A DNA stretch of 64,000 bases from Oceanitalea stevensii (GCF_014837105.1 NZ_JACSPO010000001.1:1183662-1247661); one strand, 5' to 3'; positions 12,195 through 21,841 are shown, counted from the first letter of the stretch. Notes: generated by a model not told the origin, from the letters alone. Program-made: numbers and translations.

Positions 12195-12237
12195 GCAGCG
12201 GGGTGCGCAACCAGTGACGGTGCGCGGTCACCTCAGA

Positions 12238-12441
12238 TCAGAGGGGGCGGACATTCTCCGCCTGGGGGCCCTTGGGGCCCTGAGTGGTGTCGAACTCGAC
12301 CTTCTGGTCCTCGTCGAGCGAGCGGTAGCCGCTCGAGGCGATGGCCGAGTAGTGGACGAAGACATCCGCACCCCCGCCGTCGGGAGCAATGAAGCCGAAC
12401 CCCTTCTCGCCGTTGAACCACTTCACGGTGCCAGTAGCCAT
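12238..12441 (-). CDS. cspA: CspA-type cold shock protein
   Basis: The 67-residue product is a complete single cold shock domain. It has the RNP1 motif KGFGFIAP and the RNP2 motif VFVHYS for binding single-stranded RNA and DNA. It probably acts as an RNA chaperone in the cytosol. The start ATG at 12441 is preceded by a GGAGT ribosome site. The leader upstream carries an unusual hairpin followed by six Us directly before the ribosome site, listed separately. Confidence 0.95.
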   Translation of the reverse strand: MATGTVKWFNGEKGFGFIAPDGGGADVFVHYSAIASSGYRSLDEDQKVEFDTTQGPKGPQAENVRPL

Positions 12442-12455
12442 GCAAACTCCTCGAT

Positions 12456-12482
12456 AAAAAAGCCCCGGACCGATGCCGGAGC
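12456..12482 (-). promoter_or_regulatory. terminator-like hairpin plus U-tract in the cspA leader
   Basis: In the direction of cspA the leader reads GCTCCGG, a seven-base loop, CCGGGGC and then TTTTTTA, the shape of an intrinsic terminator. It ends only about ten bases before the ribosome site. A TACAGT -10-like hexamer at 12490-12495 would start transcription at about 12483, so the hairpin would sit at the very 5' end of the RNA. It may be an attenuator, a thermosensitive leader or an RNA-stabilising cap. Confidence 0.5.
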
Positions 12483-12567
12483 AGTTCCCACTGTAGCGGC
12501 CCCCGGCCGATTCGGCGAGGGGTATCGCGAACGGATCCTCCGAGGCGTTCCTCACGGGGACGCACGA

Positions 12568-12597
12568 AGGCCCGGCAACCCGCAGGTTGCCGGGCCT
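12568..12597 (-). terminator. 13-bp stem hairpin downstream of clpC
   Basis: Arms AGGCCCGGCAACC and GGTTGCCGGGCCT are perfectly complementary around a CGCA loop, 14 bp past the clpC stop codon. Confidence 0.8.
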
Positions 12598-12611
12598 CGT
12601 GGCACCGTTCG

Positions 12612-15188
12612 TCAGGCTCCGGGCTGCAGCTGTCCGCCGCCGCCCGCGCCGCCACCCTGGGGGGCGGTGGGCATCTGGCGCTGCTCGACGGTCGTCGTGC
12701 CGCCGACGCCGACGGGCTCGGGCGTGACGATCTCGCCCTCGTCCAGGCCGCGGAAGAGGAACTCCCCGAGCAGGCCCTCACCGGCGGCGTCGACCTCGAT
12801 GGTCTGGCCGGCGTGGATCTGGCCGTAGAGGATCTTCTCGGACAGGACGTCCTCGATCTCCCGCTGGATCGCGCGGCGCAGCGGCCGGGCACCGAGGACG
12901 GGGTCGTAGCCCCGCTCGGCGAGCAGCAGCTTGGCCGCGTCGGTCAGCCGGATCGCCATGCCCTGGTTGCGCATGCGCTCGTCGAGCTGGGCGATCATGA
13001 GGTCGACGATCTGGACGATCTGGTCCTGGGTGAGCTGCGGGAAGACGATGGTGTCGTCCACGCGGTTGAGGAACTCGGGCCGGAAGTGCTGCTTGAGCTC
13101 CTCGTTGACCTTCGTCTTCATCCGCTCGTAGTCGTTGGACAGCTCGCCGCTCGCCTGGAAACCGGTCTGCACGCCCTTGGCGATGTCCCGGGTCCCGAGG
13201 TTCGTCGTCATGATGATGATGGTGTTCTTGAAGTTCACCACCCGGCCCTGGGCGTCGGTGAGGCGGCCGTCCTCGAGGATCTGCAGGAGCGAGTTGAAGA
13301 TGTCCGCGTGGGCCTTCTCCACCTCGTCGAACAGGACCACGGAGAACGGACGGCGGCGCACCTTCTCGGTGAGCTGGCCACCCTCCTCGTAACCCACGTA
13401 GCCGGGGGGCGAGCCGAAGAGCCGCGAGACGGTGTGCTTCTCGGAGAACTCGCTCATGTCGAGCTGGATGAGGGCGTCCTCGTCACCGAAGAGGAACTCT
13501 GCGAGGGCCTTGGCCAGCTCGGTCTTCCCGACGCCGGTGGGGCCGGCGAAGATGAAGGAGCCACCGGGGCGCTTGGGGTCCTTGAGCCCGGCGCGGGTGC
13601 GCCGGATCGCCTGGGACAGCGCGGTGATCGCGGCCTCCTGGCCGATGATCCGCTTGTGGAGCTCGGCCTCCATGTGGAGGAGCTTGGAGGACTCGGCCTC
13701 GGTGAGCTTGAAGACCGGGATGCCGGTCGACATCGCCAGCACCTCGGCGATGAGGTCCTCGTCCACCTCGGCGACCGTGTCGAGGTCGCCGGACTTCCAG
13801 GCCTTCTCGCGGTCGACCCGGCGCGCGGAGAGCTGCTTCTCGTCGTCGCGCAGCGAGGCGGCCTTCTCGAAGTCCTGGTCGTCGATCGCCGACTCCTTCT
13901 CGCGGCGGACCTCGGAGATCTGCTCGTCGAGCTCGCGGAGCTCCGGCGGGGCGGTCATCCGGCGGATGCGCAGGCGCGCGCCCGCCTCGTCGATGAGGTC
14001 GATCGCCTTGTCCGGGAGGAAACGGTCGGACACGTAGCGGTCGGCCAGCGTCGCGGCGGCGATGAGCGCCTCGTCGTTGATCGAGACGCGGTGGTGCGCC
14101 TCGTACCGGTCGCGCAGGCCCTTGAGGATCTCGATGGTGTGGGCCACGGAGGGCTCGTCCACGAGGATCGGCTGGAAGCGGCGCTCGAGGGCGGCGTCCT
14201 TCTCGATGTGCTTGCGGTACTCGTCCAGGGTCGTGGCACCGATGGTCTGCAGCTCACCGCGGGCGAGCATCGGCTTGAGGATGCTCGCGGCGTCGATCGC
14301 GCCCTCGGCGGCGCCCGCACCGACGAGGGTGTGGATCTCGTCGATGAACAGGACGATGTCGCCGCGGGTGCGGATCTCCTTGAGGACCTTCTTCAGGCGC
14401 TCCTCGAAGTCACCGCGGTAGCGGGAGCCGGCGACGAGCGAGCCGAGGTCGAGGGTGTAGAGCTGCTTGTCGCGCAGGGTCTCGGGCACGTCCCCGCGCA
14501 CGATCGCCTGGGCGAGGCCCTCGACGACCGCGGTCTTGCCGACACCGGGCTCACCGATGAGGACGGGGTTGTTCTTCGTGCGGCGCGAGAGCACCTGCAT
14601 GACGCGCTCGATGGGCTGCTCGCGACCGATGACCGGGTCGAGCTTGCCCTCGCGGGCGGCCTGGGTGAGGTTGCGGCCGAACTGGTCGAGGACGGCGGAG
14701 CCGGAGGGCTGGCCCTCGGCGGGGCCGCCGGCCGCGACGGCCTCCTTGCCCTGGTAGCCGGACAGCAGCTGGATGACCTGCTGGCGCACGCGGTTGAGGT
14801 CGGCGCCGAGCTTGTTGAGCACCTGCGCCGCCACGCCCTCACCCTCGCGGATGAGGCCGAGGAGGATGTGCTCGGTGCCGATGTAGTTGTGGCCCAGCTG
14901 GAGCGCCTCGCGCAGCGAGAGCTCGAGGACCTTCTTCGCGCGCGGCGTGAAGGGGATGTGGCCACCGGGGGCCTGCTGGCCCTCACCGATGATCTCGGTG
15001 ACCTGCTGCCGCACGCCCTCGAGGGAGATGTCGAGCGACTCCAGCGCCTTGGCGGCGACGCCCTCGCCCTCGTGGATGAGGCCGAGCAGGATGTGCTCGG
15101 TCCCGATGTAGTTGTGGTTGAGCATCCGTGCCTCTTCCTGGGCAAGGACGATCACCCGACGGGCTCGGTCGGTAAATCTCTCGAACAT
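12612..15188 (-). CDS. clpC: ATP-dependent Clp protease ATPase subunit ClpC
   Basis: The 858-residue AAA+ unfoldase has two N-terminal Clp repeats (both containing [15 protein letters not shown] or a close copy), an ATPase domain with Walker A GEPGVGKT near residue 213, a central UVR region ([20 protein letters not shown]) near residue 436, and a second ATPase domain with GPTGVGKT near residue 550. It works with ClpP to degrade proteins in the cytosol. The C-terminus ends in a Gly/Gln-rich tail. I chose ATG 15188 for its GAAGGAG ribosome site and the family start [12 protein letters not shown]. It stands alone, between a strong terminator and a divergent macro-domain gene. Confidence 0.97.
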   Translation of the reverse strand: MFERFTDRARRVIVLAQEEARMLNHNYIGTEHILLGLIHEGEGVAAKALESLDISLEGVRQQVTEIIGEGQQAPGGHIPFTPRAKKVLELSLREALQLGHNYIGTEHILLGLIREGEGVAAQVLNKLGADLNRVRQQVIQLLSGYQGKEAVAAGGPAEGQPSGSAVLDQFGRNLTQAAREGKLDPVIGREQPIERVMQVLSRRTKNNPVLIGEPGVGKTAVVEGLAQAIVRGDVPETLRDKQLYTLDLGSLVAGSRYRGDFEERLKKVLKEIRTRGDIVLFIDEIHTLVGAGAAEGAIDAASILKPMLARGELQTIGATTLDEYRKHIEKDAALERRFQPILVDEPSVAHTIEILKGLRDRYEAHHRVSINDEALIAAATLADRYVSDRFLPDKAIDLIDEAGARLRIRRMTAPPELRELDEQISEVRREKESAIDDQDFEKAASLRDDEKQLSARRVDREKAWKSGDLDTVAEVDEDLIAEVLAMSTGIPVFKLTEAESSKLLHMEAELHKRIIGQEAAITALSQAIRRTRAGLKDPKRPGGSFIFAGPTGVGKTELAKALAEFLFGDEDALIQLDMSEFSEKHTVSRLFGSPPGYVGYEEGGQLTEKVRRRPFSVVLFDEVEKAHADIFNSLLQILEDGRLTDAQGRVVNFKNTIIIMTTNLGTRDIAKGVQTGFQASGELSNDYERMKTKVNEELKQHFRPEFLNRVDDTIVFPQLTQDQIVQIVDLMIAQLDERMRNQGMAIRLTDAAKLLLAERGYDPVLGARPLRRAIQREIEDVLSEKILYGQIHAGQTIEVDAAGEGLLGEFLFRGLDEGEIVTPEPVGVGGTTTVEQRQMPTAPQGGGAGGGGQLQPGA

Positions 15189-15280
15189 CAGGGCTCCTTC
15201 GAGGCGGCGTGGCCGGGTGATCCCAGCCGGGCAGCGTTCATCGATGCTAACGGCGGGCCTCGCGCGAACCTGCCCGTGTT

Positions 15281-15291
15281 CGCCAGGGGCG
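15281..15291. promoter_or_regulatory. candidate ClgR operator upstream of clpC
   Basis: CGCCAGGGGCG resembles the CGC-N5-GCG core of the ClgR site known from Corynebacterium and Streptomyces clp promoters, with one central position off consensus. It lies 93 bp upstream of the clpC start, just above a TAGCAT -10-like element at 15244-15249. Assignment rests on a short motif only. Confidence 0.4.
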
Positions 15292-15356
15292 TGACTCCAT
15301 CGTCCTCCTCCACAGGCCCCCGCGCCCCCGGGCCGCCCTGCGGCACGATGGGTCCC

Positions 15357-15869
15357 ATGCGAATCGAGGCCGTGCAGGGCGACATCACCACCCAGGACGT
15401 CGACGCCGTCGTCAACGCCGCCAACTCCTCCCTCCTGGGCGGGGGCGGGGTCGACGGCGCGATCCACCGGGCGGCCGGGCCGCGGCTGCTCGAGGAGTGC
15501 ATGGAGCTGCGGCGCACCGAGCTGCCCGACGGTCTGCCGGTCGGCCAGGCGGTGCCGACCGCCGGCTACGACCTGCCCGCCCCGTGGGTCATCCACACCG
15601 TGGGGCCCAACCGGCACCGCGGGGAGACCGACCCGGCCCTGCTCGCCTCCTGCTTCACCAGCGCCCTCGACGTCGCGGACGCCGTCGGCGCCAGGCGGGT
15701 CGCCTTCCCGGCCGTGAGCGCGGGTGTCTACGGCTGGGAGGCCGCGGAGGTCGCACGCGTGGCGGTCGACGCCGTCCGCGGCTGGTCCGGCAGCGTGGAG
15801 CTCGTCCGGTTCGTGCTCCTCGGTGAGGACGTGCTCGCCGCCTTCACCGCGGCGCTCGAGCACCCCTGA
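15357..15869 (+). CDS. macro domain protein (O-acetyl-ADP-ribose deacetylase-like)
   Basis: The 170-residue protein is a single macro domain of the YmdB/MacroD class. It shows GDITTQDVDAVVNAANSSLLGGGGVDGAIHRAAG, which contains the ADP-ribose-binding NAAN and the glycine-rich loop, and the later PAVSAGVYGWE. Such proteins remove acetyl or ADP-ribosyl groups from ADP-ribose derivatives and proteins. ATG 15357 is used; an in-frame ATG three codons upstream is possible. It is divergent from clpC. Confidence 0.92.
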   Translation: MRIEAVQGDITTQDVDAVVNAANSSLLGGGGVDGAIHRAAGPRLLEECMELRRTELPDGLPVGQAVPTAGYDLPAPWVIHTVGPNRHRGETDPALLASCFTSALDVADAVGARRVAFPAVSAGVYGWEAAEVARVAVDAVRGWSGSVELVRFVLLGEDVLAAFTAALEHP

Positions 15870-15896
15870 CGGGGCGGCCGACGCGGCCGGGGACGC

Positions 15897-16322
15897 TCAG
15901 ACGTCGAGGACGATGGTGACGGGGCCGTCGTTGACGAGGGAGACGCGCATGTCGGCGCCGAAGCGGCCGGTCTCCACGTGCACCCCCCGCTCCCGCAGGG
16001 CGGCGACGACGGCGTCGACCACCGGCTCGGCGACGTCCGCCGGGGCGGCGGCGTTCCACGACGGGCGCCGGCCCTTGCGGACGTCGGCGTGGAGGGTGAA
16101 CTGGGAGATGACGAGGACGGGGGCGCCGTCGTCGAGCACGGAGCGCTCCTCACGCAGGATGCGCAGCTCGGCGATCTTGCGGGCGGTGCGCTCGACCTGG
16201 TCGGGGCCGTCGTCGTGCGTGACCCCGACGAGCGCGACGAGGCCCGGCCCGGTGAATCCGCCGACCTGCTCGCCCTCGACGTGGACCGACGCGCCGTCGA
16301 CCCGCTGGAGGACCGTCCTCAC
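15897..16322 (-). CDS. dtd: D-aminoacyl-tRNA deacylase
   Basis: The 141-residue protein is a standard DTD. RTVLQRVDGASVHVEGE starts it, SQFTLHADVRKGRRPSW holds the first active-site segment, and VSLVNDGPVTIVLD the conserved Gly-cisPro region. It hydrolyses D-amino acids mischarged on tRNAs. The start is a GTG at 16322 that overlaps the TGA of the upstream DUF2516 gene as GTGA, showing translational coupling. DUF2516 and dtd are frequent neighbours in actinobacteria. Confidence 0.95.
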   Translation of the reverse strand: MRTVLQRVDGASVHVEGEQVGGFTGPGLVALVGVTHDDGPDQVERTARKIAELRILREERSVLDDGAPVLVISQFTLHADVRKGRRPSWNAAAPADVAEPVVDAVVAALRERGVHVETGRFGADMRVSLVNDGPVTIVLDV

Positions 16323-16642
16323 CAGCCGCCACCGCCGCGGCGCCCGCGGCCGTAGCCGCTGACAGCGGGCTTGACGTCGGTGAGGTAGATGGCGGCCGGG
16401 ATGACGAGGATGATCGACAGGAAGCTGCCCGACAGCGGCCCGAAGGGCGGCAGGGCCACGAAGCCGAGCGCGACGTTGACGACGAGCACGATGAGCCAGA
16501 AGTTCTTCGTCCGCTTGCCCGCGTAGCTGAAGGCCTGGGCGGGCTGGCGCAGGCAGTGCAGCAGCGCCCACACCTCGACGGCGAAGGCCGCGAGCGCGAG
16601 GGCGAGGAACAGGAAGAACTGCAGACTGCCGATGATTCCCAC
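16319..16642 (-). CDS. DUF2516 family membrane protein
   Basis: This 107-residue protein has three hydrophobic segments (about residues 5-30, 45-65 and 68-88) and a basic, glycine-rich C-terminus. The WALLHCLRQPAQAFSYAGKRTKNFWLI segment between the first two matches the DUF2516 family. Its function is unknown. Its stop codon overlaps the GTG start of dtd, so the two form a coupled pair. Confidence 0.88.
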   Translation of the reverse strand: MGIIGSLQFFLFLALALAAFAVEVWALLHCLRQPAQAFSYAGKRTKNFWLIVLVVNVALGFVALPPFGPLSGSFLSIILVIPAAIYLTDVKPAVSGYGRGRRGGGGW

Positions 16643-16678
16643 CGCGCGAGTCTACGAGACCTTGCCGGGCCCGCAGCC

Positions 16679-17794
16679 CTAGCGGGCGAGGAGGTGGCTG
16701 GCCTCGGCGGCGCTGAGGCCCGAGGCCTGGAGAAGGTCGCTGGTGAGGGAGCGCATGAGGATGACGAGGGTCTGCAGGTGCCAGCCCGGGTCCTCGACGT
16801 CCTCCGGGTCGAGCTCACCGGTGACGAGGGTGAGCACCTGGGCGGCGTCCGCCGTGCTCGCGCCGCTGCCGAGCGCCTCGCCCAGGCGGAGGGCGCCGAC
16901 GGCGAGGCCCTCCAGCGCCTCGCTCACCCGGTGGTCCTGGGCGCCCTGCTCGACGGCGGTGAGGCCGCGGCGCGCGATGACACGGGCGTTACGCATGGCG
17001 CGGTCGGCGAGCGTGCTCGCGCGCTCGAGGCGGGCGAGCTCGGGCAGGTAGCGCCGCGCGGCCGGCGAGATCCGGGCCGACTGCAGGGCGTTGCGCACCA
17101 CCGAGGCCCAGTCGTCCAGCGTGCCCTGGGTGGTGCGGCCCAGGGCCAGGGCGTCGCGCATCCGCTCGGCGTCCCCGTCCCGCAGCCCCTTGCCGAGGGT
17201 GCTGAGCATCTGCGAGAGGTCGGCGAGGCTCGCGGCGGCGAGCTGCCGCGCGCGGCGCCGGGCGTCCTGCGGGGTGAGGATCGCGACGAGCAGGGCGAAG
17301 GTGCCGCCGACGAGCGCGTCGGTCCAGCGGCCCGTGGGCCCGTCGATGGCGGCGACGGGCAGCGCGACGATGACGATCCCCTGGACGCCGGCCTGGATGG
17401 TGAGCATCGGGCCGCGGTCGACGAACCGGGCGAGCAGCGCCCCGACGGTGATGACGAGCATGATCTGGTACACACCCGTGCCGAGGACGTAGGCCACGAG
17501 CTCCCCGAGCGCGACGCCGAGCGCCACGCCGAGCGCCAGCTCGGCGACCTTGCGCACCTCACGGTCCGCGCTGAAGCCCAGGCAGACCCAGGTGGCGATC
17601 GGCGCGAAGAAGGGCTGGGCGTGGCCGAGCAGGTAGTGCGCCACGGCCCACGACAGGCCGGCGGCGACCGCGGCGACGACCACCGGGAAGGCGGCGGCCC
17701 GCACCCGGCGCCGCCCGCCCCGCAACCGCTGCCGGACGAGAACCAGCAGGCGGCGCAGGTCGAGGCGGTCCTCGCGTCCCCCGGCTTCGCTCAT
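16679..17794 (-). CDS. FUSC/aromatic acid exporter family membrane protein
   Basis: The 371-residue protein has an N-terminal hydrophobic half with about six membrane segments, including AQPFFAPIATWVCLGFSADREVRKV, and an all-helical cytoplasmic C-terminal half. This is the layout of half-size FUSC-like proteins related to the aromatic acid exporter YaaH/AaeB group. Substrates in actinobacteria are not known. Its start is four bases from the stop of the ygfZ-like gene on the same strand, so they are probably co-transcribed. Confidence 0.82.
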   Translation of the reverse strand: MSEAGGREDRLDLRRLLVLVRQRLRGGRRRVRAAAFPVVVAAVAAGLSWAVAHYLLGHAQPFFAPIATWVCLGFSADREVRKVAELALGVALGVALGELVAYVLGTGVYQIMLVITVGALLARFVDRGPMLTIQAGVQGIVIVALPVAAIDGPTGRWTDALVGGTFALLVAILTPQDARRRARQLAAASLADLSQMLSTLGKGLRDGDAERMRDALALGRTTQGTLDDWASVVRNALQSARISPAARRYLPELARLERASTLADRAMRNARVIARRGLTAVEQGAQDHRVSEALEGLAVGALRLGEALGSGASTADAAQVLTLVTGELDPEDVEDPGWHLQTLVILMRSLTSDLLQASGLSAAEASHLLAR

Positions 17795-17798
17795 GGCC

Positions 17799-18896
17799 TC
17801 AGGCGCGCGGCCGCCGGCGCAGCTCCTGGCCCGGGCGCTCGCTCGGGCGCCCGACGGCCTCGCCGCTCACCGGGACGATGACCTCCTGGGCGGCGGCGAT
17901 GCCGTCGACGACGAGCTCGGCGTCGGCCGGCAGGGAGCGCTTGACGAGGGCGAGGGCGACGGGCCCGAGCTCGGCGTGCCGCACGACGCTCGTCACGACG
18001 CCGACGTCCTTGTCCCCGTGCACCACCCGGGCGCCGGGCTCCGGCGTCAGGTGCTCGGATCCGTCGAGGTGGAGCATGACGAGGCGGCGCGGGGGCCGAC
18101 CGAGGTTGAAGACACGCGCGACGGTCTCCTGGCCGCGGTAGCAGCCCTTGTCGAGGTGGACGCCGGTGCGCAGCCAGTCCAGCTCGTGCGGGATGGCGCG
18201 CTCGTCGACCTCCCGCCCGAGCCGGGGCCGCCAGGCCTCCACGCGCAGCGCCTCCCAGGCCCATGTGCCGGCCACGCGCAGGCCGGACGCGTCGACGACG
18301 TCGGCCAGGCGGGCGCGGTCGACGAGCCCGAGGGAGCGGCGCAGGTGCCGGCCCGGGTGCTCGTCGTCGGCCGGCCCGTAGCTCGTGCCGCCCGGCGCCG
18401 TCGTGGGCCACGGGTCGTGCCAGGTGAGCACGTGCCCCGGCGCCGCCGCCACGGCATGCCAGCCGTCGCCGCAGGTGCCGACGACGGCGGTGTGCTCGGT
18501 GACGTCGGTGACCTCCACGCGCAGCATGAAGCGCATCCGCTCGAGGAACGCGACGAGGGGCGCCACGTGGTCGCCCTCGGTGACGAGCCAGGCCCGCTCG
18601 CCGTCGTCGGCCACGGCGGCGGCGTGCTCGATGCGGCCGTTGGGGTCGAGGAGGAGGAGCTCACCGGACTGCCCGGGGGCGAGCTGGAGGAGGAGCTGGG
18701 TGCTCAGGGTGTTGAGCCAGCTCAGGCGGTCGGGGCCGGAGACGGTGACGACACCGAGCTGGGAGAGGTCGACGACGCCCAGCCCGCGCTCGAGGGCGCG
18801 CTGCTCCTGGGCGGGCTGACCGTAGTGGAGCGCGACGCCGGCGTCCGGGCCGCCGCCTGCGACGGCACCGGGCCGGGAGAGCAGGGGGCTGGTCAC
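17799..18896 (-). CDS. ygfZ: folate-binding protein YgfZ/GcvT-like
   Basis: The 365-residue protein belongs to the YgfZ branch of the GcvT family. It has the diagnostic KGCYRGQE motif at about residue 250, with the cysteine needed for function in E. coli YgfZ. The family helps assemble or repair certain Fe-S clusters in a tetrahydrofolate-dependent way. The start is the GTG at 18896, which overlaps the stop of the upstream nitrobindin-like gene as GTGA. An actinobacterial neighbourhood of YgfZ with a FABP/nitrobindin protein is known. Confidence 0.92.
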   Translation of the reverse strand: MTSPLLSRPGAVAGGGPDAGVALHYGQPAQEQRALERGLGVVDLSQLGVVTVSGPDRLSWLNTLSTQLLLQLAPGQSGELLLLDPNGRIEHAAAVADDGERAWLVTEGDHVAPLVAFLERMRFMLRVEVTDVTEHTAVVGTCGDGWHAVAAAPGHVLTWHDPWPTTAPGGTSYGPADDEHPGRHLRRSLGLVDRARLADVVDASGLRVAGTWAWEALRVEAWRPRLGREVDERAIPHELDWLRTGVHLDKGCYRGQETVARVFNLGRPPRRLVMLHLDGSEHLTPEPGARVVHGDKDVGVVTSVVRHAELGPVALALVKRSLPADAELVVDGIAAAQEVIVPVSGEAVGRPSERPGQELRRRPRA

Positions 18897-19498
18897 GCCT
18901 GCTCCTGCCGGCTGAGCCGCCCGGAGGCGTAGGACTGCAGCTCCTGCCCGAAGGCGGCGAGCTCCTCGACCCACAGCAGGTCGCCCTGGACGAGCCCGTA
19001 CATGCGGCTGCTCGCGCTGACGTCCTGGGCGCTGGCCGTGCGGACGACGGCGTCGCTGACGATGTCGATGCGCGCGGGGCGCACGCTGCCGACGTAGACG
19101 ACGACGTGCCCGGTGGGCTGCGCGACGAGCACCTCGATGTCGGTGCTGCGCTGGCCCGGGGGCGTCTCGCTGTCGCTCGGCTCCCCCGGCGCGGCCGGGG
19201 AGACGCGCCAGTAGGCGGTCTCCGTGGCCCACACCTCGGCCTTGGCCAGCAGCTCGGCGCCGACGGCACCGGGCATCTCCTGGGAGACGGACGAGGAGTG
19301 CTCCGCGTCCACCGCCCACAGCGTGCTCGTGCAGCGCAGGTAGGGACCGCCGTCGTGGTCGAAGGTCATCTCGTGGACGAGGGGCTGCTCAGGGACTCCC
19401 GGGTAGGCCATGACGCCGTAACCGCGCCAGGATCCGACGAGCCAGGCGAGCGGGTAGACCTCCGGGGCCAGGCCCTCGGGAAGGGTGAAGGTGGCCAT
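18893..19498 (-). CDS. nitrobindin-like (FABP/DUF1794) protein lacking the usual heme histidine
   Basis: The 201-residue protein has the nitrobindin start signature GxWxGxG (VGSWRGYG, residues 21-28), and further family segments EMTFDHDGGPYLRC and VEELAAFGQEL. In heme-binding nitrobindins the C-terminal strand carries a histidine in an LxxHLxxxL context; here the same place reads LQSYASGRL, with Tyr190. It may therefore bind a different ligand or bind heme through tyrosine. The gene is coupled to ygfZ by a GTGA overlap. A stretch rich in Pro and Ser at residues 101-118 is an insertion relative to the compact barrel. Confidence 0.88.
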   Translation of the reverse strand: MATFTLPEGLAPEVYPLAWLVGSWRGYGVMAYPGVPEQPLVHEMTFDHDGGPYLRCTSTLWAVDAEHSSSVSQEMPGAVGAELLAKAEVWATETAYWRVSPAAPGEPSDSETPPGQRSTDIEVLVAQPTGHVVVYVGSVRPARIDIVSDAVVRTASAQDVSASSRMYGLVQGDLLWVEELAAFGQELQSYASGRLSRQEQA

Positions 19499-19542
19499 GC
19501 CCCGATGCTACGCGGTCGGCGCCGTGCGGCCCGTCCGCGTCC

Positions 19543-20265
19543 TCAGGCGAGCAGCACGCTGCCGAGCATGAAGGTCGGCGCGCCGGCGAGCATCGGCGGC
19601 AGCGCGGCGGCCGCGAGCGCGGGCAGCGGGCGGCTGGAGGTCGGGAAGCGGCCCAGGACGAGGTGGACGGCGGAGGTGAGCACCCCGGCGACGAGGCCGG
19701 TCACCCCGCCCACGAGCGGGCCGACGGCGGGCAGCAGCACACCGGCGAGCAGGCCGGCACCGCCGGCGACGACGGTGGCGAGGCCCGCGACCAGCCGGGG
19801 ACGCAGCGGCACGGCCGTGCAGGCCGCGCCCGCGGCGAGCGCTGCCGCGGCCGTGACGACGACGGCCATGGCCGGGCGCGTGTCCCCGAGCGCGGGCCAC
19901 ATCGCGGCGGAGCCGGCGACGACGCAGCCGGTCACCGTGCCGGCGACGGACTCCACGAGGCGCGGCCGCCCGTCCCGCCGCAGCATCTCCTGGACGAAGC
20001 TGCCCGCGACCGCGAGCCCGAGCACGATCGCCACGCCGTCGACCGAGCCGGTGACCGCGACGACGGCGAGCGCCGCGAGGCCGGTGGCGGCGATGACGAC
20101 GCCCGGTCCGGCCGTCACCGGCAGGCCCGCGAGCCGGGGCCAGCCGCCGGCCACGAGAAGGGTGGCGAGGGCGACGACGACGAGGAGCGGCCAGTGCCAC
20201 ATCGCGCTGAGCGCGAGCACGGCGGCGAGGGCGGCGGTGACGACCCCGCGGGTCGAGCTGCCCAT
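19543..20265 (-). CDS. multi-pass membrane protein of unknown function
   Basis: The 240-residue product is almost entirely hydrophobic, with about seven predicted membrane segments and a short basic loop, [19 protein letters not shown], near the middle. I do not recognise the family. The ATG at 20265 is preferred to the longer frame because the upstream 54 residues are Pro/Arg-rich and unlike a membrane protein N-terminus. It is divergent from the GlnR-like regulator. Confidence 0.65.
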   Translation of the reverse strand: MGSSTRGVVTAALAAVLALSAMWHWPLLVVVALATLLVAGGWPRLAGLPVTAGPGVVIAATGLAALAVVAVTGSVDGVAIVLGLAVAGSFVQEMLRRDGRPRLVESVAGTVTGCVVAGSAAMWPALGDTRPAMAVVVTAAAALAAGAACTAVPLRPRLVAGLATVVAGGAGLLAGVLLPAVGPLVGGVTGLVAGVLTSAVHLVLGRFPTSSRPLPALAAAALPPMLAGAPTFMLGSVLLA

Positions 20266-20402
20266 CACGACTCGCACCCGGCGACGGCGGGGCGCGGCGG
20301 GAGGACAGGGTCGACGGGCACCCCCCGAGTCTGGCAGATCGAACACTGACGTCGGCGGCACCCCGGTTCCCACTAGTGTGTCCCCGACCAGGAAGAGGTG
20401 CG

Positions 20403-21080
20403 ATGGCCACTCTTGTCGTGCTGACACGTGAGCCCACCGGCGCAGCCGCCGTGCTGCCCTCGCTCGCCCTGCTCGACCACCGGGTCGCGACGGCGCCCCT
20501 GTCCGCGGACTCGCTCGTCGACCCCGCGGACGCGGACGTCCTCGTCGTGGACGGCCGTCAGGAGCTCGCGGCGGCGCGATCGGTGTGCCAGCTCGCCCGC
20601 AGCACCGGGCTGCAGCTGCCCCTGCTGCTCGTCCTCACCGAGGGCGGCCTCACCGCCGTCACCCCGGCGTGGGGCTGCAGCGACATCGTGCTCGCCACGG
20701 CCGGGCCCGCCGAGCTGGAGGCGCGCCTGCGGCTCCTCGGCAGCCAGGTGGCGGCGGCGGAGCCGGCCGGGGACGTCCTCGAGGCGGGCGAGCTCGTCAT
20801 CGACACCGCCGCCTACTCGGCGCGGGTGCGCGGACAGGCGCTCAACCTCACCTACAAGGAGTTCGAGCTGCTGCGGCACCTGGCCCAGCACCCGGGCCGC
20901 GTCTTCACCCGCGCGCAGCTCCTCGACGAGGTGTGGGGCTACGACTACTACGGCGGTACGCGCACGGTCGACGTCCACGTCCGGCGCCTGCGTGCCAAGC
21001 TCGGCGCGGAGCACGACCAGCTCATCGGGACGGTCCGCAACGTCGGCTACAGATTCGTCGTGCGCCCGACCGTCGACTGA
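20403..21080 (+). CDS. GlnR-like orphan winged-helix response regulator
   Basis: The 225-residue protein has a receiver-like N-terminus and a C-terminal OmpR-type DNA-binding domain ([31 protein letters not shown] and [10 protein letters not shown]). The receiver lacks the acidic pocket but keeps a lone aspartate at residue 50 (VLVVDGR), exactly as in actinobacterial GlnR, where it supports dimerisation and not phosphorylation. GlnR controls nitrogen genes and, in some species, cross-talks with PhoP. In M. tuberculosis glnR lies beside mshD and a pst gene, which matches the gene content here. No sensor kinase is adjacent. A second, non-GlnR paralogue of unknown regulon is the main alternative. 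Confidence 0.8.
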   Translation: MATLVVLTREPTGAAAVLPSLALLDHRVATAPLSADSLVDPADADVLVVDGRQELAAARSVCQLARSTGLQLPLLLVLTEGGLTAVTPAWGCSDIVLATAGPAELEARLRLLGSQVAAAEPAGDVLEAGELVIDTAAYSARVRGQALNLTYKEFELLRHLAQHPGRVFTRAQLLDEVWGYDYYGGTRTVDVHVRRLRAKLGAEHDQLIGTVRNVGYRFVVRPTVD

Positions 21081-21346
21081 CAGGACGCGCCGGGCCTGCT
21101 GTCCTAGGATGGACGCAGACGTCGGGTCGCGAATGCCCCGGGCTCCAACACAAGCCGCCACGAGCGGCCTTCGCGCCGACTGGCGCTTCGCGGCCCGGCG
21201 TCGCCCTCTCCCCCGGCCGGCGTCGGCTGGGCGCACCGACGGGCCGTGCCCGAGGTTTCGCTAAGGTGTCCCGGGACGTCCGGCCGTTCGTCCTCGCCGC
21301 GGTCCCGCTCACCGATCTCGTCTCGTCTGCCCGGAGGTAGAACACC

Positions 21347-21778
21347 ATGTCCTTGCGCCGTCCCTTCCTTGCCGTTGCCGCCGCCCTCGCGCTGGTCGGA
21401 GCGGCCGGGTGCGCGGCCGACTCCGTCCTCGAGCTCGAGGTCGGCGACTGCCTCAACCAGAGCGACCTGGAGGGCGAGGAGGTCAGCTCCGCGCCGGCCG
21501 TCGAGTGCACGGAGGAGCACGACGCCGAGATCTTCGGTGAGCACGTCTTCTCCGGTGACGACTACCCGGGCGTCGACGCCGTGCAGGCCGAGTCTCAGGA
21601 GACCTGCCTCAAGGAGTTCGCCGAGTTCATCGGCCTGCCCTACGAGGAGTCCGCGCTGCCCTTCACCATGCTCTACCCCTCCCAGCAGAGCTGGGACGAG
21701 GCCGACGACCGCACCACGCTGTGCATCGTCGTCTCCGACGAGCCGCTCACCGAGTCCCTCAAGGGCTCCAAGATCTGA
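21347..21778 (+). CDS. septum-formation-domain lipoprotein
   Basis: The 143-residue protein has a signal peptide with a lipobox ending VGAAGC, so it is anchored at Cys22. The mature part, starting with ELEVGDCLNQ and containing CTEEHDAEIFGEH and four cysteines in all, is typical of the actinobacterial septum formation family. Its biochemical role is not established. A TAAGGT -10-like element lies at 21262-21267, within the 266-bp region between it and the regulator upstream; I see nothing else there. Confidence 0.8.
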   Translation: MSLRRPFLAVAAALALVGAAGCAADSVLELEVGDCLNQSDLEGEEVSSAPAVECTEEHDAEIFGEHVFSGDDYPGVDAVQAESQETCLKEFAEFIGLPYEESALPFTMLYPSQQSWDEADDRTTLCIVVSDEPLTESLKGSKI

Positions 21779-21793
21779 CCCTCCGCGACGCGA

Positions 21794-21827
21794 GACGCCC
21801 CCGGGAGCCGAGGCTCCCGGGGGCGTC
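21794..21827. terminator. bidirectional terminator between lipoprotein gene and pstB
   Basis: A 16-nt inverted repeat with arms starting GACGCCCCCGGGAG is separated by two bases. It lies between two convergent genes and can terminate both. Confidence 0.8.
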
Positions 21828-21841
21828 GTCGTCTGTGCAGG

